Part shown: positions 11,262-22,975 of the stretch, in pieces
How the letters are laid out: every line of letters starts with the position of its first letter
Numbering within the stretch: the first letter of the stretch is position 1
Source of the DNA: Cololabis saira
Taxonomy: Eukaryota; Chordata; Actinopteri; Beloniformes; Belonidae
Length of the DNA stretch: 64,000 bases
Reading direction: 5' to 3'
Assembly: GCF_033807715.1 (NCBI RefSeq)
Contig: NC_084606.1
Coordinates: 37,872,401-37,936,400 of the forward strand
Notes under the pieces: model-generated
What the model saw: only the letters and a program-made list of their open reading frames with translations
The model's database searches: none
What the model was told of the DNA's origin: nothing
Made by a program: the position numbers and the translations under genes

Positions 11262-12395
11262 TTCAATTCAATTTTATTTGTATAGCGTCTAATACAACAG
11301 ATGTTATCTCTAGACCGGAGGTCGGCAACCCGCGGCTCTAGAGCCGCATGCGGCTCTAGAGCCGCCCTAGTGGCTCCTGGAGCTTTTTCAAAAATGTTTG
11401 ACCTTTTTTTCCTTTTTTTTCTTTTTTTCCTTTTTTTCTTCTATTTTCTTTTTTTTCCTTTTTTCTCTTTGTTTCTCTATTTTTTCTTCTTTTGTTCTTC
11501 TTTTTTCCTTTTTTCTCTTTTTTCTCTTCCTTTTTCCTTTCCGTTTTAATCTCAAAATTTCGACTTTTTTCTCGAGATTGTACTTCAACATTAATCTTGA
11601 AATTTCTACTTTTTTCTCGAAATTTTGACTTTTTTCTCAACATTTCGACTTTTTTCTCGAGAGTTTGACTTTTTTCTCGACATTTCAACTTTTTTCTCGA
11701 AAGTTTGACTTTTTTCTCGACATTTCGACTTTTTTCTCAAGATTTTGACTTTTTTCTCAACATTTCGACTTTTTTCACAATATTTTGACTATTTCCTCGA
11801 CATTTTGACTTTCTTCTCGAAAGTTTGACTTTTTTCTCAACATTTCGACTTTTTTCACAAAATTTTGACTTTTTTCTCGACATTTCGACTTTTTTCTCAA
11901 GATTGTACTTCAACATTAATCTTGAAATTTCGACTTTTTTCTATAAATTTTGACTTTTTTCTCGACATTTCGACTTTTTTCTCGAAGTGCATAATGAAAA
12001 AAAAATCTTCTCCCAGTTATAACAATATAGAAACTAATATAGAAACATGCAGCATGTGTTGTCTTCATTCTAAGGCTGATACAAGACTTTTCATTTTTTG
12101 CGGCTCCAGACATATTAGTTTTTTGTGTTTTTGGTCCAATATGGATCTAAAACATTTTGGGTTGCAGACCCCTGATCTAGACGCTTTCCAGAGATCCAGA
12201 ACATAAACATAAACATAAACCCCTGAGCAATTATTACATAAACAATGGCAGGTAAAAACTCCCCTAGTGGGAGAAAAACCTTAAGCCAAACAGTGGCAAG
12301 AAAAACTCCTGTTTAGGAGGGAAGAAACCTGGACCAGGACCTGGATCACCTTGGCTTCATGCTGGCAGGTCCTCATTACATGTGTGCTGAATTGG
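11262..12395 (-). mobile_element. LINE 3' end, reverse orientation, split by a hAT element
   Basis: The outer parts (ttcaattcaattttatttgt then atagcgtct at left; aatggcaggtaaaaactccc, aggagggaagaaacctggac at right) are a common fish LINE 3' UTR read in reverse. The same sequence occurs in forward orientation around 60530-60670. The middle is the hAT element 11316-12174. Confidence 0.6.
11316..12174. mobile_element. Non-autonomous hAT element with minisatellite interior
   Basis: Ends cggaggtcggcaacccgcgg and gggttgcagacccctg are inverted. Flanks are CTCTAGAC (11308-11315) and ATCTAGAC (12175-12182), an 8-bp duplication with one mismatch, as expected for hAT. The interior is a T/C-rich tract and a 19-bp degenerate array (about 11545-11990) of the same kind as at 1660-2020. 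No transposase is left. Confidence 0.8.
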
Positions 12396-12614
12396 GCGTA
12401 TATTACCAACCATTAAACCATTAAAATAAAGAAATAACTACATTGAATTTAGTGAAAATAAAAAGTGAGAGATGAGATTGATTTTTTTTTTTTTTTTAAA
12501 CAAGCTGACCCGACAAATCACCAAAAAGTGCGACTTAACATTTTTTTTAAGTTGTAAAATTTTGAAGGTTCATGCCGTCGTGTTTATATAGACAGATTAT
12601 AGACCCCTGTTGAT

Positions 12615-12990
12615 AGACAAGGCAAGTTTATTAGTCTAGCACAATTCAACACAAGGTCATTCAAAGTGATTTACATCAACATTAAAAGCAGCAAGACACA
12701 ATTAAACAGTAACAAGTCAATTAAAAAGGGAAATAGAAATAAATAATAATACAATACAATGAAATAAAATAGAATAAATAACAAATAACATGATAAGAAA
12801 AGAGGTAAAATAATAAAAAGCACAAGTTGTTAAAAAGTAAGGGCAGTAGATCCAGCAGGTAAGTATTTAATTTAAGAGTAGCTTCAGTAAACAGTAATGT
12901 CTGATTTAAATACTCCCATAGATACTCCCATTATTCTGACTGTAATTATTACAATGGTTTGAGAAAAATAGAAATTTCACTAATTCTGTT
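12615..12990 (-). mobile_element. LINE-like 3' tail, reverse orientation
   Basis: Sequence gcaagtttattagtctagca, caattcaacacaaggtcatt and cattaaaagcagcaagacac resembles the common fish tail ending in tttatttgtatagcac, read in reverse. No protein-coding part is present. Confidence 0.4.
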
Positions 12991-13012
12991 TCCCTTTTCT
13001 TTTCTTTTTTTT

Positions 13013-13015
13013 ATT

Positions 13016-13051
<36 letters not shown>

Positions 13052-13054
13052 TGA
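13013..13054. repeat. (GT)n(GA)n microsatellite
   Basis: Run of about 13 GT followed by a GA run. Confidence 0.9.
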
Positions 13055-13554
13055 AAAAGAGAGAGAACAAAAGAGTGAGATGGTTTATGTTATTTATGAA
13101 ACTGGAACTGTATAAAGAACACTTTCCTTTTGCTGAAACATCCTTGGGAGACAAAATGTGTATATGTACGTAGGATTTTGGTGTTTTTATAAAATGATTT
13201 TATGTTTATAACAATACATTATGGTCTTAGTATTCTGAGTACTGATAATATAAATATTGATTTTATGATTAAGCCCATCATGAGTGTGTGGGTGGATTTA
13301 TTCTCCTCTTTGTCAGAACTATATGAAGTGTACCCTCCATTTGTGTTTGTTCAAAGCTTGATTTCAGAATTAAAGTGAAACTGAAAAACATTCTATTAAT
13401 GTGTGTTTATTAATTATGTGTGGTGTGATTATGTGTGTAAGTAGATATACAGTATACATAGATATAGAGCAGATACAGTTTAGTGTAAATAAGTATATTT
13501 ATATAAATATTTATAGGGACATGTGGTACAAATATATAGAAATATTCACCTATG

Positions 13555-13605
13555 TGTATGTATGTATGTACGGTATGTATGTATGTATGTATGTATGTAT
13601 GTATG

Positions 13606-13634
<29 letters not shown>
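13555..13634. repeat. (ATGT)n microsatellite
   Basis: About 17 tandem ATGT units with one interruption (acggtatg). ORFs across it are repeat artefacts. Confidence 0.95.
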
Positions 13635-13639
<5 letters not shown>

Positions 13640-13699
13640 TTGCATACATACGAGTGAAACTGACAATTTTACATTTACATTTCATGATTCAGCAACACG

Positions 13700-13900
13700 A
13701 AATCATTAATTAAATGTGTCATTAATTAATTAAATGCTGAGATAATAAATGTATATTTTTACTTAAAATGAATTGTATTTTAATTAATTAATGACATATT
13801 TCATTCTAATTTTAATTAATTAATTAATTACACATTTAATTAATTAATGACATATTTAATTCCCATTTTAATTAATTAATGATGTATTTATTTATTTAAT
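13700..13900. repeat. AT-rich ATTA-type low-complexity region
   Basis: Repeated ttaattaattaa blocks spaced by cattaattaattaaatg-like segments form several local palindromes. Confidence 0.8.
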
Positions 13901-14149
13901 TTTGGCACAAAAAATCCTCCATATGAGTACAGTGTGTGAATATTTATAAATACAGGTTAAATGATCAGTGAATGGGGGTAGGACTAAATAAGTTTACACT
14001 TCTTCCTACTCCTTTTTTGGCACATGTAAATCAAGATAGCAAGTTTTAAAGGACGAAATTTTTTGTTTTGTTGTTTTGTTTTCTTAAACTTCTCATTAAG
14101 TGTTTTTTTTACATGTACAAAAATAAAATAAATCAAATCAAAATCAATG

Positions 14150-14555
14150 TGAAATTACACTCACCAGCCATTTTATTAGTTACACTACTACTCCTACTCC
14201 TACTACTGTCATCTATCAGGTGCTTTTATCCAAAGCGACTTAAATCTGAGAGAACCTTGCTAGTGCTGTTTCACCCCCTTTTGCTTTCAGAACTCCCTCA
14301 ATCCTTCATGGCAAAGATTCAGCAAAGTACTGGACACATTCCTCCGAGAGTTTGGTCCATATTCACATGATAGCATCACACAGTTGCTGTAGGTTTGTCG
14401 GCTGCACATCCATGATGAGAATCTCCCGTTCCACCGCCTCCCAAATGTGCTCTATACAAATGTGCTGGTGACTGTGGAGAACATTTGAATAGTGAACTCA
14501 ATATGTTCAAGAACCCAGTCTAAGATGATTGGTGCTTTATGACATGGCATATTTA
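14150..14555. mobile_element. Fish interspersed repeat fragment (cactcaccagccattttatt end)
   Basis: Begins cactcaccagccattttatt then agttacac, and continues with ttggtccatattcacatgat and ggtgctttatgacatggcat, a widespread fish repeat. Class not determined from sequence alone. It is not coding. Confidence 0.5.
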
Positions 14556-14569
14556 TGACCAGTACTGGA

Positions 14570-15262
14570 GTTGAGGGGGGATGAGGGATAGTGGCATCCC
14601 TGCCCTGAAATAAAAACGGTCCAAATCATCCCCCTGTAAAACTGCCATCCCTCCTTTCCATCCCTTATGTCATTTCATCAATGAATATGATTTTACTGCT
14701 ATTTCAACATTTAGAGTCATCACCAGAAAAATAACACCAGAAAAATGTGACAATTTTCACCTGTTTCAATTTTCACTTGAAATAAGTAGAAAAATCTGCC
14801 AGTGGAACAAGATTTATCTTCTTATTACAAGCAAAAAAATCTTGTTCCACTGGCAGATTTTTCTACTTATTTCAAGTGAAAATCTACTTGAAACAGGTGA
14901 AAATTGTGGGGGTTTTTTGTGTGTCGAGTCTTGTTTTAAGTGTAATGAGATTTTTTTTTTTTTTTTACTAAAATGAGACATTTTAACTAGAAATAAGACA
15001 AATATTCTTGTTAAGATTGTGAGTTTTTGCAGTGATCCATGTTACTTATCCTGTGAAGGACAGAGTCATATTGATAAGTTCAGAAAAGTGTTTTTTATTG
15101 TTGTGTTTTGATGTATTTGATGTAAGCCCAGTGGATATTTAAAGCTTACAGAAGGCTGCATTTAACTGCTGCTATGTCATTCCTGCAGTATTTCTGCAGG
15201 TGTTTTGGTCACTGCTATTATTTGTAATATATTATATTATGTTTTTACAACTCGAGTACTGC
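14570..15262. mobile_element. Hairpin element with 31-bp unit, copy 1
   Basis: Contains one unit of the ccgtttttatttcaggggggatgatttgga repeat in reverse (about 14600-14635), then a long hairpin whose arms (aagtagaaaaatctgccagt and complement, about 14745-14912) are nearly perfect, then gtggatatttaaagcttaca and catttaactgctgctatgtc. The same order, reversed, occurs at 32530-33290 and at 42550-42990 plus 49838-50586. No coding capacity. Confidence 0.7.
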
Positions 15263-15384
15263 ATATAGGACTTATTTATCATCCCATTCTTTTTTAAATA
15301 AGGTCTTCCTGTTAATAGTGATGGTTCTATTATTCCACAAGGTGGAGCTGTGTGGTGTGAAATTGTGAGTGAACATCATTTTCC

Positions 15385-15528
15385 AGTAGAAGAAGAAGAC
15401 GCAGCTCGGAGGACTGAGAGAAGAAGAAGAGCTACCAGTAGCCTGCTAGCAGCTAGTGTTGCAACTCTGGTGCAGCTTCGTCATTTCACTTTTCATTCAT
15501 TACTTTTGAGGCCTTAACTGTTTTACAG
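15385..15528 (+). other. rbm4: Probable non-coding first exon of the first RBM4 gene
   Basis: A purine-rich leader ends in cttaactgttttacag|gtgagt, a strong donor. The second RBM4 gene has a comparable leader ending tttacag|gtggg (26922), so both probably start with an untranslated exon spliced to the acceptor just before the ATG exon. The 5' boundary is not visible. Confidence 0.45.
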
Positions 15529-15633
15529 GTGAGTGATCGATTCAGCCATTACAATTTGATAACATTTATGGCTAAAACTGGTGATGCAGAGCTCTGATCA
15601 AATATGATCTATGACAGAATATCAGCTCGGTTT

Positions 15634-15822
15634 AATGCCGCGTTCCATTTGTCCTCGGAAGTCGGAATTTCCCAGTTCCCAGTCGGAATTTTCAACTGGA
15701 ACGCCCCTCGAAGTGGGATTTCCTACTGGGATAGTGGGAGAAGGTTCACCACCCCCGAGTTACCATTCAAAGATGGCTGCCATTCCCAGTTCCGATTTCC
15801 GAGGTAAATGGAACGCGGCATT
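15634..15822. mobile_element. Palindromic MITE (AATGCCGCGTTCCATTT ends)
   Basis: Left aatgccgcgttccatttgtc and right ggtaaatggaacgcggcatt are inverted. The interior is also largely self-complementary around ggaagtcggaatttcccagt. Related pieces lie at 36143-36215 and 38560-38660. Confidence 0.8.
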
Positions 15823-16125
15823 CTGTGGGTTTATGGCTAACATTTTAGCTTCCTTTCTTACATTTCTAATATTTTAAAATATGTGTCACTATAATTAATT
15901 ATGCACTGAGCATTTTTTATTTTATTTTTTTTATTATTTTCTTTTAGAACTTGTCATTTCGTCTGTTTTCATCACAAATGTCTATATTTACCTGCATTTA
16001 CCTGCATCTTCTTCTACAACGCCTCATGTTCTGGCAGGGTTTCAGAATTGCACAAAACTTAGTTGGAGGGGCATGTTTTGATTTCTATATAATAAATGTG
16101 AGGCTCCTGGATAATGTATAATGAC

Positions 16126-16866
16126 TAGGGCTGTTCGATTTTGCCCAAAAATAAAATCTCGATTTTTTTTCTCTCAAAATCCGATTTTCGATTACGATTA
16201 TTTTGTGAATTGACAAAAGGCAAAGAAATGATTTCAAATATGCAGTTTTTTTATTGAACATTTTTAAGTGCAAACTTTGCTCTTATTATACCAAAAATGA
16301 ATGAATAAAGTGCAAAACTCTCTAAAATAAGTTGAAAAAAAGTTTTAAAAAAAATATAATAAAATATAAAGTTTTATCTCTGAAAAAAAAATCAGCAAAT
16401 CAGCACTTGCAATCATACAGTAAGTTATATTTCCAATTAAACAAAACAAGACATTTTCTAATTAAACTAAACTGGGTCTTTGCATGCTAAATAATAATGC
16501 AACCCATGAAGGAGGTACAGGTGTGTAATGTCAGTCATTACATTTGCTATTCACATTTGCAAGTTTTTTGCAAGGAACACGAGCCAGTCTAGCGCATCTG
16601 GCTTGAGGGATGCCCGGTGGCATGTTACAACGCCCCCTCCTACACTAAAGAGCCTCTCCGATGGGGCACTTGTCGCAGGTATTGAGAGGTATTTCCATCA
16701 ATCATTAATATGGTATCAATCATTAATATGTGTGCAGACGAGGTAAAAAAAAAAATAAATAAAAAAAAGTGAAAAATCGGTTTTACGAGTTTCACGTTTT
16801 AACATCGTTCTAATTACATACGGTAATCGCGATTACGATTTAAAATTGATTAATCGAACAGCCCTA
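16126..16866. mobile_element. Non-autonomous hAT-type element with exact 8-bp duplication
   Basis: TIR tagggctgttcgatt / aatcgaacagcccta; flanks are ATAATGAC at 16118-16125 and again at 16867-16874, identical. The interior is AT-rich and carries only a short piece (about 16590-16690) that could be transposase-derived. A related end (tagggctgtca) is used by the element at 47789-49110. Confidence 0.88.
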
Positions 16867-16924
16867 ATAATGACTCATTAAGCTTCGAACAGACTCTTGT
16901 ATAACCTGGTTTTTACAATAACAT

Positions 16925-17580
16925 AAGCCCCAGTTCAATCAATCAATCAATCACATTTTATTTGTATAGCACCTTTCATCCAGGTACATGAAATACAAAG
17001 TGCTTTTACATTTTTGACTGAAAAATAAGCATAATAAAAATAAAATAAAAACTGGGAGACCAATGCACACTGACATACAATATAGTTAATTAAAATGAAA
17101 TAATGATAAAAGTTCAAGAATTAAGGCTAAAAAATAATCAGTCCACAACAATAAAATATAATAATAAAAACATTACAAGAAATAGATAAATAAATAAATA
17201 AAACATACCTCCTAAAAAAATGTTAAACAGAATAAAACTATAAAATTTGATGCTACATAAAAGCCAGACCAAAGAGATAAGTTTTTAGTATAAGTTTAAA
17301 AATGTACACATTTCCAGCTCCTCTCAGATCCTCCGGCTGTTCCACAGTTTTGGAGCATATTAGTGGATAAAAGCAGCAAATGTTTTAGTTCTACTCTGTG
17401 GGACAGCTAGAAAGGAAGAACAGAGGATCTGAGTTCTTTCCTGGTTCATAGAATAAAAACATCTCTGAAATAAACTCTGGTGCAAGCCCATGTAGCGCTT
17501 TATAAACTAATAAAAGAACTTTAAAATCGACACGTTGAGGTGGTTTAATCACTCTGGAGCGGGTTATATGTTCCAACCCT
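16925..17580 (-). pseudogene. LINE ORF2 C-terminal remnant and 3' tail, reverse orientation
   Basis: On the minus strand 17576-17391 reads RVDFKVLLLVYKALHGLAPE and then a proline/serine region, the end of fish LINE reverse-transcriptase ORFs. The tail continues to tttgtatagcacctttcatc at about 16960 with a caat-repeat end. It is 5' truncated and not functional. Confidence 0.7.
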
Positions 17581-17814
17581 TAAGCTTTGAGTAGTATGAC
17601 TTATTTTTCTGTTTCACTCATAAAAAAAATAAATAAAGGGCAAAAATGTGAAACTACCACTGTAATGAAATCAGATTTGTTGTGAAATATATAAAGGAAA
17701 ATATATACACTGTGTTCAACATTTGAAATGCATAAAAACATTTGAATCTAAGGTGTTCTAAGAAAAGAACTGATATTGTTCAAAATTCTGACATAATGTG
17801 TGTGTGTTTTATAT

Positions 17815-17871
17815 ACACAGGACTGTCTCATAAAATTAGAATATTGTGATGAAGTTCTTTATTTTCTGTAA

Positions 17872-17903
<32 letters not shown>

Positions 17904-18204
17904 AGTCTTACATTCTGGATTCATTACAAATCAACTGAAATATTGCAAGCCTTTTATTATTTTAATATTGCTGATTATGGCTTACAGCTTAAGATTCCCA
18001 GAATATTTAAATTTTTTGAGATAGGATGTTTAAGCTGTAAGCCATGATCAGCAATATTAAAATAAAAAAAGTCTTAAGTATTAAAAAAAAAGTCTTGCAA
18101 TATTTCAGTTGATTTGTAATGAATCCAGAATGTATGACATTTTTGTTTTTTGTAATTGCATTACAGAAAATCACAATATTCTAATTTTCTGAGACAGTCC
18201 TGTA
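17815..18204. mobile_element. mariner-type palindromic MITE, full copy
   Basis: Ends acaggactgtctcataaaat and ctgagacagtcctgta are inverted, with internal inverted halves around cttttattattttaatattg. It is flanked by a 40-bp direct duplication (about 17774-17814 and 18203-18245) far longer than the TA expected for this group. Confidence 0.85.
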
Positions 18205-18331
18205 TTGTTCAAAATTCTGACATAATGTGTGTCTGTGTGTTTTATATATAAAACTAACAATTATTGGTTGTGCTTACAAAGTAATAATTGACCCTTTTTT
18301 CTGAATCTTCTAGGATAAACAAAACGTGACC

Positions 18332-21300
18332 ATGGTGAAAATTTTTATCGGCAATGTTGCCTGTGACACGACTCCCGGCAACCTGCGGGGACTCTTTGAG
18401 AAATACGGCAAAGTCACAGAATGTGACATTGTCAAAAACTATGGTTTTGTGCACATGAGTAACATGTCAGAAGCAGAGGAAGCCATTAAAAACCTCCACC
18501 AGTACAAGCTTAATGGCTGGCCCATGAACGTGGAGATGAGCAAAGGCAGGCCCAAGTCCACTACCAAACTACACGTGGGCAACCTGGGTGAAGGAGTGAC
18601 CGACGATGTTCTTCGAGCCAAGTTTGAAGAGTTTGGTACGGTTGTGGAGTGTGACATCGTGAAGGACTACGCCTTTGTTCACATGGAGAGAATGGAGGAT
18701 GCAGTGGAGGCCATCAGTAAGATGGACAACACCGCCTTCAAAGGTGAACACTCGGGCAGGGAATGCTAATCGGCTTTTTTAACAGAGTGGACTACTTTTT
18801 CCTTGATTTTACCAGGTGGACAAAAATAACAAAGTCTGGCTTTTGTATTTTGTAAAAGCTGTAGCATTGTTTCTTATTACAAGAGACTGACTTGAAATTA
18901 CAAGGTGATGTGAATTAAGCCCAGTCCCAATACCCCCCCTAGTCCTACTTTTCAGCACTACCCCTAAATTTTGCGCGTTCCTGTGAGGGTAGTGGTGTCC
19001 CAATTCCTCTTTGCATGTACGGCTAGTGGACATAACGAGGGCTAGTGTGTATCAATCTAGCCCTTCAGAGTAGGGGTGGGCGGTACACCGGTGTCATAGT
19101 CATCACCGGTGTGACACTGCGCCACGACATGGATTTTGCAATACCGTCAATACCGTAATAAATCAATTATAAAATAATAAGCCTAAATAAGGCATTAAAA
19201 ACGTCGGTGATATGCAAGGTTTGCTGCCGTGTTGTGACAGCAAGAGGTGGAAACACAAGCAACCTGTTTCATCACTTAAAAAACACGCACGCCCGTGAAT
19301 ATGAAGAGGCAACCCGGGCCAAAACGAGCGCAAGTGGGACCAGCAGCTGCTGCTGGTCCCACTTGTCCCGCTGGGACCGCTGCTCCGCTGGTGCTGCTGA
19401 CTACACAGCTTTCAATGCAGGCATCGTTTACTGCTGCTACACCTTACGACAAGAGTAGTAAGAAATGACAGGGCTTAAAGTATTCCGGCACCGTGCCGGA
19501 TCTCCGGCGTACAGAGTTTTTTTTCTCGGCGTGCGGGTTTGACTGCTTTAAAAAAAAAAAAAAAAAAAAAAAAAGGTTTGAGAGAAAAAAAAGGTTCGAG
19601 TCAACCGAGTTCGTCTACCAATGGAATGAGAGGAAAGCAGCTCTGGCTCAACCAAACTAACACTAGCCAATCAGAAGTGGAGCTGAGCGGGTCTTTGACG
19701 GCAGCGGAGCGCAGAGCGGTGTTTCAACCTGCTGGAATACCAGTCACCCACTTCAAGATGGAGAAAAAATTAATGAATGTCGGTTTAAAAGAATCTTTTT
19801 GCCCAGAAGAAAAAAAGAGTGACAAAAAAATACCCATAACCATGTTCTTCTCTCGAAAAAACACACCTGTACCGCGGGCTTTAGAAGAAAAAGACGCTAC
19901 AGCGCGAGTCGGGATGCAGCGACTCAGAAGAGCAGAGAAATAGGGCTACGTGCGAAGCGGTGCTGAACTCCGCAATTTGAAGCTTTGTATAATAATTATA
20001 AAAAAAAAGGGTTGCTACTATGTGGATATCACTTATCACGGGTTCTTTTTGGAACGTAACCCTTTTGAAAAACAAGGGATTACTGTATATGAACACTCAT
20101 GGCATAAACCTGTCAAGTTTTGGATTTAAAATGAAGGGAAATTTTCCACCACCCGCTGTCCAACCAGCCCAACCGAGGTCCAGTATTAGATTTTAAGACA
20201 GGTTTACAAAATATTTAAAATATAATAAAAATAAATATTATAACAAGCTTAACCTTATTCACATAAAGGGACAGGACAGGCTACTCCTCCCAAAACGTAC
20301 CAAAAAATACCGTGATATTATACCGTCACCGTTCAAAAGATGAAAAATACCGTGATATTAATTTTAGGTCATATCGCCCACCCCTACTTCAGAGCGAGGG
20401 ATTTCAGATGCTGACTCGCTGAGGGACTGAGGGCTAGAAAAACTTCCCAGAATGCTTTACATCATTTGCAGACTGAATAAAAAAAAACATGGCGGACATT
20501 TCTTATTTTTTAGTGAATAAAATCAATATTTTGAGTTAGTTTCTGCATAAAAATGCGTTTTGATTACATTTCTAGCGAGAAATATATATTTTACTTTCAT
20601 AATATTCACTCAGTGAATGTACATAATCACTCGCTTGCTCGTTGTTGCGTTGTATCTTCAGATCTCGCCAGAATAAAGGCTGATTTATGGTTCCGCGTTA
20701 CACCGACGCAGAACCTACGGCGTAGGTTACGCGGCGACGCGCTGCATACGGTGCGTGTCGCCGCGTAACCTACGCTGTACCCTACGCCGTTGGCTCTGCG
20801 TTGGTGTAACGCGGAACCATAAATCAGCTCCCGAGCCAGTGTCTCAGATATCCCCCGAAAACATCGGAGCAAATTTCTTAACAGGCGTAGCTACAACTGT
20901 TAGATTTCATCTATTAAACCAACATTTATTTTCCTAAATGATTTATTTCAGCCAGCGGTAATTCTCCACAGAGCTGCAGGTTTCTCCCCAGGACGACGGC
21001 TCTTCTCCGAAAACATCGGATCAAATTTCTTAACAGGCGTTATTTGGATAAACTGAGCCCAGGTTGGGGATCTTAACGGTTACTTTCACGCCTGAAAAAA
21101 TATTAAAACGTAATAAAGTGGCATATTAACAGCGCTACAGCTTTAAGCTCTCGGCTTCCTGATATGGTGTGACGTATGTGCAAACGTAACTACGCAGTCG
21201 CTTACGTACCCGAACGTAAACCACGCAGTGACGTAGCAAGTGGTGTCCCAATCCCTAGGGAACATTACAAGGACCCTACGCCTGTGGCTTAATTTTTTGG

Positions 21301-22255
21301 GCTAGTGGTAGAAAGTAGGGGGTGTATTGGGATTGGCCCTTATTATCCTTAGCAATCTTTAGCGGTCAAATGCTATTAGCGTGTTTTAAATAGTAAGACT
21401 CTTTTTTTTTTTGTCTCAGAGCGACACAGTCTCATCCGTGTCTCATCTCTCTCTTTACAAGGCAAGCTGATGAACGTACAGCTGTCCACCAGTCGGCTGC
21501 GCACTGCCCCGGGAATGGGAGATTACACCGGCTGTTTTGTCTGTGGGAAACAGGGTCATTGGTCAAAAGACTGTCCGATCAATGTCCGTGCTAACTATGG
21601 TGATGTCACTGGGAACTCTAGCTATGGTGACATCTCTGGGAACTCTAGCTATGGTGATGTCACTGGGAACTCTAGCTACGGTGACGTCCCAAGAGGTCGC
21701 AGCCACCAGCCCAGCCTGTACGGCCACCCGGCTTACGGCAGGGCCAGCTACGGTGCGGGCCCCCCTTCGGCTGATTACATGAGTAGCTCCGTCTATAGTC
21801 ACGCTGGTTACGCTGCTGCAGTGCCACCGCCACCTCGTAGACTTGATGGCTACCCCTCAGACATGTGGGCTCGATATGCCAGCGAAACGACGAGCTCATA
21901 CGCTGACAAGTTATCAGCTTATGATCGACATCGTCTCTACAGCAGTAGTGAATATTATGAAAAGTACAGAGCTCGCCCTTATGGCTCAAGCTATTTCGAA
22001 GACCGCCGTATGTCCTACATCCCTCCTCCTCCACCTCCCCCCTCCTCTATGTTAAGCCTCTCTTCCAGTCAGCCGTTGGCTCCATCAGCTACACCGTACT
22101 ACGCAGGTGAGCACGGCCGACCCGGACAAGCATCAGGATCTTCGGTCGGCTCCAGCTACGAGCGGACACGGCTGTCTCCCGTCTCGTCCTCCAGGACTCC
22201 CTACAGCGTCTCACGCCCCAAGGATGATTACGCACAACGCTATGCACCGTACTAA
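18332..22255 (+). CDS. rbm4: RBM4/Lark-family RNA-binding protein, first tandem copy
   Basis: Two coding exons, 18332-18743 and 21462-22255 (phase 1 junction, TTC AAA G|GC), give 401 residues. RRM1 is about 2-72 (RNP2 IFIGNV, RNP1 KNYGFVH) and RRM2 about 78-148 (LHVGNL, KDYAFVH). A retroviral-type zinc knuckle follows, Cys162-Cys165-His170-Cys175 ([14 protein letters not shown]), then a Tyr/Ser/Gly/Pro-rich tail. RBM4 proteins bind CU-rich RNA and control alternative splicing and translation in nucleus and cytoplasm. The start is the ATG at 18332 because MVKIFIGN is the invariant family N-terminus; the exon begins at 18314 after ttctag. Residues 183-210 contain a 9-residue repeat (YGDVTGNSS) not present in the downstream copy. 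The intron (2.7 kb) is filled by nested transposons. A retained-intron frame would end at 18769. Confidence 0.95.
19071..20386 (+). mobile_element. hAT element remnant (ZBED1/Tol2-like) with exact 8-bp duplication
   Basis: TIR taggggtgggcggta / atatcgcccacccct with CTTCAGAG at 19063-19070 and 20387-20394. At 19207-19330 the frame [20 protein letters not shown] followed by [13 protein letters not shown] is a BED zinc finger (C-x2-C, H-x4-H) of hAT transposases. TPYDKSS-like text follows in another frame; the catalytic part is missing. From about 19468 a further insert (starting cttaaagtattccggcaccg) replaces the rest and holds an unrecognised frame around 19740-19943. Confidence 0.82.
20675..20829. 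mobile_element. Palindromic MITE, TTTATGGTTCCGCG family
   Basis: Arms aaggctgatttatggttccg and cggaaccataaatcagct are inverted around a cgtaggttacgcggcgacgc-type centre. It sits at the same internal site as in the copy at 7386. Confidence 0.85.
21596..21688 (+). repeat. rbm4: 27-bp in-frame coding repeat in RBM4 copy 1
   Basis: Three full copies plus a partial one of a 27-bp unit encoding YGDVTGNSS, immediately after the zinc knuckle. The unit length keeps frame. The second RBM4 gene lacks it. Confidence 0.93.
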
Positions 22256-22477
22256 CGCCGTAGTGCCAAGGTGAGCACCAGAATAAACACACATGACGGT
22301 TTTAATACAACTAAAATTCTAGATCTGTATTAAGCCAGGCAGACACTGTGCGATTGTCGACTCGTTTTGAACTGATTTTCCAGTCGTGCGACTATTTTTT
22401 GGATCGGGCCGGATTTCGACCCAATCGTTGGTCGTGCCTCGTGCAGTAAACGTGGGGTAACGACTAGAGAGTAACGC

Positions 22478-22975
22478 CTCACGACGAGAGAGTAACGCCT
22501 CGCTCCGAGAGAGTAACGCCCCGCTCCGAGAGAGTAACGCCCCGCTCCGAGAGAGTAACGCCCCGCTCCGAGAGAGTAACGCCCCGCTCCGAGAGAGTAA
22601 CGCCCCGCTCCGAGAGAGTAACGCCCCGCTCCGAGAGAGTAACGCCTCGCTCCGAGAGAGTAACGCCTCGCTCCGAGAGAGTAACGCCTCGCTCCGAGAG
22701 AGTAACGCCTCGCTCCGAGAGAGTAACGCCTCGCTCCGAGAGAGTAACGCCCCGCTCCGAGAGAGTAACGCCCCGCTCCGAGAGAGTAACGCCTCGCTCC
22801 GAGAGAGTAACGCCTCGCTCCGAGAGAGTAACGCCTCGCTCCGAGAGAGTAACGCCTCGCTCCGAGAGAGTAACGCCTCGCTCCGAGAGAGTAACGCCTC
22901 GCTCCGAGAGAGTAACGCCCCGCTCCGAGAGAGTAACGCCCCGCTCCGAGAGAGTAACGCCCCGCGACGAGCTCC
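22478..22975. repeat. 21-bp minisatellite, about 23 copies
   Basis: Unit gagagagtaacgccccgctc + c, with C/T variants (gcccc or gcctc) arranged in blocks. The minus-strand translation is a 7-residue repeat and is not a gene. Confidence 0.96.

Larger units (their letters stand above)
18917..21341. mobile_element. DNA element, family with GGCCAATCCCAATACACCCC ends, copy 2
   Basis: Left end cccagtcccaatacccccct and right end gggggtgtattgggattggc are inverted, and the interior matches the copy at 7028-8211. It is split by the hAT element 19071-20386 and carries the same internal MITE (20675-20829). It lies in the RBM4 intron. Confidence 0.78.

Noticed and set aside
13401..13709. Frames of MYVC/YIHT repeats
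   Set aside because: They come from the ATGT microsatellite.
18744..18769. Alternative C-terminus of RBM4 copy 1 by reading into the intron (and likewise 29082-29104)
   Set aside because: Both end within 25 bases after a strong splice donor; the downstream exon continues the family sequence exactly.
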